Assembly: GCA_050251555.1 (NCBI GenBank)
Contig: JBFWMN010000064.1
Coordinates: forward strand, 1-9,769
Reading direction: 5' to 3'
From: UBA2137 sp050251555
GTDB lineage: Bacteria; Pseudomonadota; Alphaproteobacteria; Micavibrionales; Micavibrionaceae
DNA length: 9,769 nt
The first letter of the stretch is position 1; the number at the start of each line of letters is the position of its first letter. The notes below the pieces were generated by a model. The model did no database searches. It was not told the DNA's origin and saw only the letters and a list, made by a program, of their open reading frames with translations. The translations under genes were made by a program, and so were the position numbers. Shown piece after piece: positions 5,584 through 9,769 of the stretch.

Positions 5584-6619
5584 GGTCTCACCTTCAAAAT
5601 CACAAGAACAAGAGCCAATTAAGATTGGCCTTGCCCTGTCAGGCGGCGCCTCACATGGTCAATATCAGGCCGAAGCGCTTATCCAGCTCCTCAATTCCGA
5701 TTTAATCCGCTCGGGACGCGGCGTGATTACGCATGTCACAGGCACAAGTGCCGGTGCCAATAATGGCGCACGCCTTGTCGCGGGCTTGAATGCAGGCGGC
5801 CCCGAAGAAGCCGCCAGACTGTTGAAAGCACATTGGAAGGAACTGGGTGCTATCGGGCGCATGCAGCAGGGCCATATCCACGCATTTAATGTCATGGCGC
5901 TGCATGATGAAGATAAATTTCCCAATATTCCGCGCTTCTGGAATTTGACGCGTGAGATGATGAATGCCGCAACACCCAACGGCCTTTTACCAACCGCCCT
6001 TCAATATATGCTGGAGCGTGATATCGTCGACTGGAAACATGTACAGCAAGGCCCCTGCCAACTTTTCGTCAATGCCTGCTCGCTTGACCCGAATGCACCT
6101 GAGGGCCTGAAACACCATATCTTTACAGGTGAGGACTTAACCCCCGAGACAATCACGGCCTCCGCGGCTTTGCGTGAATTCGGCGGTGTCAGGTGGCGCG
6201 GCGAAACGCTTTATGACGGTGGTTACTATGAAAATCCGCATTTCGAAATCATTCAGGATGCCGATATTGACCATATGATCTTCGTGATGCTGGACCCCGA
6301 AGCCAAAAGCGGGGCAACCCAGAGTGCGCAGCCCCCACTTGAGCGCGCCTTCCGCAAAGTTGTTATGAATGTCGACAAAACGCTGGGCGACCGCCTCGCC
6401 GCATTAGAAGCCAATCCTGAACGTAGCTTCGATATCCACCGTCTTGAGTTACAAAGCCAGCCCCACTGGAACAAAACAACCTTTTACCGCCTCGATCCCG
6501 CATGGATGAGCTATCTACGCAATGAAGCCAAAACGGATTTCGCAGGGTTTGCCCGCTCCAATCCCGATCTCTTTCCGGAACATGATGACAAAGCCCTTGC
6601 CCGCCACTTGGCTGCATAA
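5555..6619 (+). CDS. Patatin-like phospholipase / acyl hydrolase
   Basis: A Ser-Asp dyad lipid hydrolase of the patatin family, 354 residues. Visible elements are the oxyanion loop LSGGASHG (28-35), the nucleophile elbow GTSAG with Ser65 (63-67), ASAAL (202-206) and the catalytic Asp221 in DGGYYENP. The C-terminal third (about 250-354) has no motif I can name. There is no signal peptide, so a cytoplasmic or membrane-surface site is likely; the substrate is unknown. The start is GTG, the only usable start codon after the in-frame TAG upstream, with no clear ribosome site. It follows phaZ by 75 bp and is followed 12 bp later by the metallopeptidase, so cotranscription is likely. A role at the phospholipid- or protein-coated surface of PHB granules is an inference from position only. 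Confidence 0.85.
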   Translation: MKKLFGTTNRVSPSKSQEQEPIKIGLALSGGASHGQYQAEALIQLLNSDLIRSGRGVITHVTGTSAGANNGARLVAGLNAGGPEEAARLLKAHWKELGAIGRMQQGHIHAFNVMALHDEDKFPNIPRFWNLTREMMNAATPNGLLPTALQYMLERDIVDWKHVQQGPCQLFVNACSLDPNAPEGLKHHIFTGEDLTPETITASAALREFGGVRWRGETLYDGGYYENPHFEIIQDADIDHMIFVMLDPEAKSGATQSAQPPLERAFRKVVMNVDKTLGDRLAALEANPERSFDIHRLELQSQPHWNKTTFYRLDPAWMSYLRNEAKTDFAGFARSNPDLFPEHDDKALARHLAA

Positions 6620-6631
6620 TATGTTTTTGGC

Positions 6632-7357
6632 ATGCGTTGGCTGTATCAAAATTCATCTCCTGCCCGTTTTGACACTTTGGAACTTCCCAAAGACGTACAG
6701 TTGCGCCATTCAAAACGGTCAACACGCCTTGCTTTACGTCTTAATCCGAAAAAACGGGTGATTGAACTGGTTGTTCCGCCCCGTGCTACGACCACACAGG
6801 CGCGACTATTCCTCAACAGCCATCAGGACTGGATAGCAAAAACCCTCTCAAGCCTGCCGCAAAGCTTTGAATTTGCACATGGTTCTGAAATGCCGCTATT
6901 TGGATCGAATATGACCCTCTTTTTTGATGATCATATGACAGGCAGAGGGCCTAAAATTCGCCTCGAAGAAGGTATTTTACGTATATCATCGGATTTGAAT
7001 GAACCGCAATTGCGCCTCAAGCGCTTTATCAAGGCGGAAATGAAGGCGTTACTCACACGTTTAAGCATTGAAAAAGCACAAGAAATTGATAAAACAGTTG
7101 CCTCCGTTACAGTGCGGGACACCAGCTCTCGTTGGGGCAGTTGTTCTCCTGATGGGCATCTCTCTTACTCGTGGAGACTGGCATTTGCCCCTTATGACTC
7201 GATAGATTATGTGGTCGCACATGAGGTTGCTCACCTTGTGCACATGGATCACTCCGCCAATTTCTGGAATCTCACCGAAAAACTGTCCAAAGACTATAAA
7301 AAGGGAAAAGGCTGGATGCGCAACCATGCGTCCGAGTTGATGCGCTATCAGTTTTAA
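6632..7357 (+). CDS. YgjP-type zinc metallopeptidase (DUF45, SprT-like)
   Basis: A 241-residue protein of the YgjP/DUF45 family, gluzincin-like peptidases of largely unknown substrate. The diagnostic parts are VRDTSSRWGSCSPDGHLSYSW (written in two blocks: VRDTSSRWGSC, 161-171, and GHLSYSW, 175-181), LAFAP, and the zinc motif VVAHEVAHLVHMDHS with ligands His197, His201 and probably His207, and Glu198 as catalytic base. The N-terminal half (1-130) is a beta-rich domain typical of the family (LALRLNPKKRVIELVVPP). There is no signal peptide. It lies 12 bp after the patatin stop, in the same frame, and the ATG has no real ribosome site, so translational coupling is likely. The stop overlaps the stop of the convergent ruvX. 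Family assignment is strong; biological role is not known. Confidence 0.88.
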   Translation: MRWLYQNSSPARFDTLELPKDVQLRHSKRSTRLALRLNPKKRVIELVVPPRATTTQARLFLNSHQDWIAKTLSSLPQSFEFAHGSEMPLFGSNMTLFFDDHMTGRGPKIRLEEGILRISSDLNEPQLRLKRFIKAEMKALLTRLSIEKAQEIDKTVASVTVRDTSSRWGSCSPDGHLSYSWRLAFAPYDSIDYVVAHEVAHLVHMDHSANFWNLTEKLSKDYKKGKGWMRNHASELMRYQF

Positions 7358-7818
7358 GCCATGGATTCCAAGGCGTGAGACAGGATAATTTGCGCGGCAT
7401 AGGCATCAGTCAGGCCCTTTTCCTTGGCCTTCTTTTTATCCACAGAACTATCCCAAAAACGATCCACAGAAGCTGTGGATAACCGCTCATCCCATAACAG
7501 GTAAGGCATTGAAAGTCCGTGTTTTTCCATCTCTATGGCAAAGTCGCGAATTGACTGGCAACGCGGCCCTTCCGTGCCATCCATATTCAACGGATAACCG
7601 ATCACCAGAAAGCTTGCCCCATACTCTTTAACAAGCTTGGTCAGCGCATCGATGTCCTGCATGAATTTCTTGCGATTGATGGTTGTGATCGGGCTGGCTG
7701 TACGTGTCAAACGGTTACCCGCAGCAATTCCGATTGTTTTCGAGCCGACATCAAGCCCCAGAACACTGGCGTCAGGCTCTGTTTTTTTCGCAATTTCATC
7801 CAATTCCATTCTAGACAT
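7354..7818 (-). CDS. ruvX: RuvX/YqgF, putative pre-16S rRNA nuclease
   Basis: RNase H-fold nuclease family, first described as a putative Holliday-junction resolvase and later linked to 16S rRNA 5' maturation. At 154 residues it is of normal length. Visible motifs are VLGLDVGSKTIGIA with the metal-binding Asp23, VIGYPLNMDGTEG (72-84), WDERLST with Glu111 (109-115), and DAYAAQIIL with Asp138 (138-146). All expected acidic residues are present. The ATG at 7818 was chosen; a second ATG three codons later is equally possible, and the ribosome site is weak. The gene converges on the metallopeptidase and diverges from gatC, an arrangement I recall from other Alphaproteobacteria. Its coding sequence contains a cluster of DnaA-box-like sites. 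Confidence 0.93.
   Translation of the reverse strand: MSRMELDEIAKKTEPDASVLGLDVGSKTIGIAAGNRLTRTASPITTINRKKFMQDIDALTKLVKEYGASFLVIGYPLNMDGTEGPRCQSIRDFAIEMEKHGLSMPYLLWDERLSTASVDRFWDSSVDKKKAKEKGLTDAYAAQIILSHALESMA
7436..7444 (+). promoter_or_regulatory. DnaA-box match TTATCCACA inside ruvX
   Basis: Perfect 9-mer, first of a three-site cluster with 7460-7468 and 7474-7482. The bases encode part of S-V-D-K-K on the minus strand. The ten bases ATCCACAGAA recur as a direct repeat 24 bp further on (7462-7471). Binding is inferred. Confidence 0.3.
7460..7482. promoter_or_regulatory. Two facing DnaA-box-like sites inside ruvX
   Basis: CGATCCACA (7460-7468, 7 of 9) faces a perfect reverse-oriented box TGTGGATAA (7474-7482). 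Together they make an exact 8-bp inverted repeat, ATCCACAG-AAG-CTGTGGAT (7462-7480). The right-hand box encodes L-S-T of the conserved DERLST motif, so part of the match is fixed by protein sequence. Confidence 0.3.
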
Positions 7819-7839
7819 TTATATCCCAACGCTTATAGT
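7812..7839 (+). promoter_or_regulatory. Candidate promoter of gatCA
   Basis: -35 TAGACA (7812-7817, 5 of 6), a 16-base spacer, and -10 TATAGT (7834-7839, 5 of 6). The predicted start near 7846 gives a leader of about 37 bases. The -35 overlaps the ruvX start codon on the other strand. Confidence 0.45.
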
Positions 7840-7846
7840 CCGATTG

Positions 7847-7873
7847 ATTATATCCCTTAATTCCGAAAAACAA
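7847..7873 (-). promoter_or_regulatory. Candidate promoter of ruvX
   Basis: On the minus strand a perfect -10 TATAAT (7852-7847) with a poor -35 TTGTTT (7873-7868) at a short 15-base spacing; a better TTGACC lies 21 bases away. It faces the gatCA promoter, and the two probably exclude each other. Confidence 0.35.
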
Positions 7874-7882
7874 GGTCAAAAG

Positions 7883-8164
7883 ATGGATCTCCAAACCGTA
7901 AAAAAGGTGGCCCGACTGGCGCGCATTTCCCTGACAGACGAACAGGAAGAGCAGCTTGTCCCTCAACTCTCCAAAATTATGGGCTTTATCGAGCAGCTCG
8001 GCGAGGTCAATACGGATAATGTCGCCCCTCTTGCCAGTGTTGTCGAGAATAAACTGCGCCTGCGCGCCGACGAGATTACAGATGGCGATAACCAGAGCGG
8101 TGTTCTGAAAAACGCCCCCGAGAGCGCCGAAGGCTACTTCGTCACCACAAAAGTTGTTGAATAA
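7883..8164 (+). CDS. gatC: Aspartyl/glutamyl-tRNA amidotransferase subunit C
   Basis: The small (93-residue) subunit of the GatCAB amidotransferase, which clamps GatA to GatB. The start MDLQTVKKVARLARISLTDE is the family N-terminus, followed by QLSKIMGFIEQLGEVNTDNV (27-46), LRLRADEITDG (58-68) and the C-terminal NAPESAEGYFVTTKVVE. The open frame extends far upstream into ruvX antisense sequence, but this ATG is chosen because the protein match begins here and AAGGT lies 7 bases upstream. gatA follows after 23 bp. The gatB gene is not in the window. Confidence 0.96.
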   Translation: MDLQTVKKVARLARISLTDEQEEQLVPQLSKIMGFIEQLGEVNTDNVAPLASVVENKLRLRADEITDGDNQSGVLKNAPESAEGYFVTTKVVE

Positions 8165-8187
8165 AAGATAAGAAGAACCGTATTCCC

Positions 8188-9675
8188 ATGACAAAACTGA
8201 CCGACCTGACCATGACAGAGGCCCGCAAAGGCCTTGATAAAAAAGATTTCAGTGCTGCTGAGCTCGTAGAAGCGCATTTGCAAGCCATGGAAGCTCATGC
8301 CTCTTTAAATGCTTTCATTACACCGACTATGGAAGAAGCCCGCGCCGCCGCAAAACAGGCGGATGAAAACCTCGCAAAAGGCTCGACAAAACCTTTGGAA
8401 GGTCTGCCCATCGGAATTAAGGATCTGTTTTGCACGAAAAACGTACGCACAACGGCAGCCTCGCACATTCTGGACAATTTCAAACCCGTTTATGAATCCA
8501 CTGTCTCGCAAAAATTGCTGGATGATGGCGCCGTCTTCACTGGCAAGCTCAATTTGGATGAATTCGCAATGGGTTCAGCCAATACAACCAGCTATTTCGG
8601 CAATGTGATTAACCCATGGAAACGCAATGGAGGATCAAACGCCGATCTGGTTCCCGGTGGCTCATCAGGCGGATCGGCTGCGGCTGTATCTGCGCGTCTT
8701 TGCATGGCAGCCACAGGAACGGATACGGGTGGCTCCATTCGCCAGCCTGCCGCATTCTGCGGGATTGTCGGGATTAAGCCGACTTACGGGCGTTGCTCAC
8801 GCTTCGGGATCGTGGCGTTCTCCTCATCGCTTGATCAAGCAGGTGCTTTTGCACGTACGGTTGAGGATAGCGCCCTTCTCCTGCGTTCTATGGCTGGCTT
8901 TGACCCCAAAGACAGCACATCGGTCGATAAACCCGTTCCCGATTACACAGGAGGGCTTGGTAACGGCGTGAAAGGTTTACGTGTCGGTATCCCCAAAGAA
9001 TACCGCGTCGAAGGAATGCCTACCGAAATTGAACAATTGTGGCAAAAAGGTATTCAAATCTTGAAAGACGGCGGCGCTGAGATTGTTGACGTATCGCTGC
9101 CGCACACAAAATACGCCCTGCCCACCTACTACATTATCGCGCCTGCCGAGTGTTCTTCGAATTTGGCGCGCTATGACGGTGTGCGCTATGGCTTACGCGT
9201 TCCTGGCAAAGATCTGAATGATACTTACGAAAAAACACGCGGCGAAGGGTTTGGCGCCGAGGTCCGTCGTCGAATTATGATCGGCACCTATGTTCTTTCT
9301 GCAGGCTATTATGATGCCTATTACATTAAGGCCCAGAAAGTCCGCCGCCTCATCAGCGAAGACTTTTCAAAAGCCTACGAAAAATGTGACGTTCTGCTGA
9401 CACCGACAGCGCCATCCGCGGCCTTTGCGATCGGTGAAAATGAAGATGATCCCATCAAGATGTATCTCAATGACGTCTTTACCGTGCCCGCATCACTTGC
9501 AGGCCTTCCTGGTCTTTCAGTTCCCGCAGGGTTTGATGCGCAAGGCTTACCGATGGGTCTGCAATTGATTGGTCGCCCATGGGAAGAAGAAACAATTTTA
9601 CGCGCCGCCTTTACGATTGAACAAGCGACGAAGCTGGATCTTGTTCCGACATTGATAAAATCGCAAGCGGCATGA
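8188..9675 (+). CDS. gatA: Aspartyl/glutamyl-tRNA amidotransferase subunit A
   Basis: The amidase subunit of GatCAB: it releases ammonia from glutamine for amidation of Glu-tRNAGln (and/or Asp-tRNAAsn) held by GatB, and so is needed for Gln or Asn decoding where the direct synthetase is absent. At 495 residues it is normal length. The amidase-signature triad is complete: Lys78 (LPIGIKDLF), cis-Ser159 (PGGSSGGSAAAV) and nucleophile Ser183 (TDTGGSIRQPAAFCG). IKPTYGRCSRFG (196-207) and the C-terminal LPGLSVPAGFDAQGLPMGLQ region also match GatA specifically rather than general amidases. The ribosome site is weak, with coupling to gatC likely. The TGA stop overlaps the ATG of the next gene. Confidence 0.98.
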   Translation: MTKLTDLTMTEARKGLDKKDFSAAELVEAHLQAMEAHASLNAFITPTMEEARAAAKQADENLAKGSTKPLEGLPIGIKDLFCTKNVRTTAASHILDNFKPVYESTVSQKLLDDGAVFTGKLNLDEFAMGSANTTSYFGNVINPWKRNGGSNADLVPGGSSGGSAAAVSARLCMAATGTDTGGSIRQPAAFCGIVGIKPTYGRCSRFGIVAFSSSLDQAGAFARTVEDSALLLRSMAGFDPKDSTSVDKPVPDYTGGLGNGVKGLRVGIPKEYRVEGMPTEIEQLWQKGIQILKDGGAEIVDVSLPHTKYALPTYYIIAPAECSSNLARYDGVRYGLRVPGKDLNDTYEKTRGEGFGAEVRRRIMIGTYVLSAGYYDAYYIKAQKVRRLISEDFSKAYEKCDVLLTPTAPSAAFAIGENEDDPIKMYLNDVFTVPASLAGLPGLSVPAGFDAQGLPMGLQLIGRPWEEETILRAAFTIEQATKLDLVPTLIKSQAA

Positions 9676-9769
9676 AGCAGGGATTGATGCGCTTTCGGAA
9701 GCTTATTCTGGAGCTGTTGGGCATAGCGTACGTCTTTTCGTACGCCCCCCTTCATGCCGAAAACATCCA
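9672..9769 (+). CDS. Start of an exported protein of unknown function (cut by window edge)
   Basis: An open frame from an ATG that overlaps the gatA stop (ATGA) runs to the end of the window without a stop (32 complete codons). The peptide reads as a Sec-type signal: basic start (K2, R7, R9, K10), a hydrophobic run from about Leu11 to Leu27, and a possible cleavage after LHA (residue 29), before E-N. A second in-frame ATG at 9687 (residue 6) has AGGGA four to five bases upstream and may be the real start. Coupling to gatA is suggested by the overlap. Too little is visible to name a family, and an open frame of this length could also be fortuitous. Confidence 0.5.
   Translation, partial: MKQGLMRFRKLILELLGIAYVFSYAPLHAENI
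9726..9745. repeat. 7-bp perfect hairpin GCGTACG-TCTTTT-CGTACGC
   Basis: Exact 7-bp arms with a 6-base loop, inside the putative signal-peptide codons 51 bases after the gatA stop. It is followed by CCCCCC, not a T-run, so it does not look like an intrinsic terminator. Confidence 0.35.

Noticed and set aside
7358..7374. Imperfect hairpin GCCATGG-ATT-CCAAGGC at the metallopeptidase/ruvX junction
   Set aside because: It has an internal mismatch and no T-run on either strand, so it is not a convincing terminator.
7637..7882. Upstream extension of the gatC open frame
   Set aside because: Antisense to ruvX. The family N-terminus and a ribosome site place the start at 7883.
9375..9755. 126-codon minus-strand open frame over the end of gatA
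   Set aside because: Antisense to the well-conserved C-terminus of GatA; composition reflects the opposite strand.

Overview
This window looks like core chromosome from an alphaproteobacterium of roughly 48-50% GC. The evidence is the ruvX / gatC-gatA arrangement, a bacterial L28 starting MSRRC.VTGKGP, an intracellular polyhydroxybutyrate depolymerase of the Cys-box type, and a compact layout. I cannot place it further. A mid-GC, possibly host- or prey-dependent lineage would suit the unusual tRNA-guanine transglycosylase, but that is inference. No tRNA, rRNA, CRISPR array, insertion sequence or phage gene is visible.

Left block, all on the minus strand (about 7-3873). From its upstream end this holds a divergent CobD/CbiB-superfamily membrane protein, rpmB (L28) with a near-consensus promoter and a strong intrinsic terminator, tgt, a protein with a degenerate GGDEF fold, and the first 71 codons of upp. 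upp ends in an in-frame TAG six bases from the window edge. The Tgt resembles the chlamydial (queuine-using) type rather than the usual preQ1-using bacterial type, and it has lost its three zinc-binding cysteines.

Middle block, plus strand (4040-7357). phaZ (PHB depolymerase), a patatin-like acyl hydrolase and a YgjP-type metallopeptidase form a likely operon. It starts from a 166-bp divergent promoter region carrying a TTGCA-CA-TGCAA dyad. The phaZ-patatin gap contains two further inverted repeats, one of which encloses the patatin GTG start.

Right block. ruvX (minus strand) converges on the metallopeptidase with overlapping stop codons and diverges from gatC-gatA (plus strand) across a 64-bp gap with overlapping candidate promoters. 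gatC and gatA encode two subunits of the amidotransferase that converts Glu-tRNAGln (and/or Asp-tRNAAsn) to the amidated form. gatA overlaps by ATGA the start of a further gene, cut by the window edge, whose visible part reads as a secretion signal.

Beyond the genes, four matches to the DnaA-box consensus TTATNCACA fall in two tight clusters: at the 5' end of tgt and inside ruvX. About 0.3 would be expected by chance in a window of this size.
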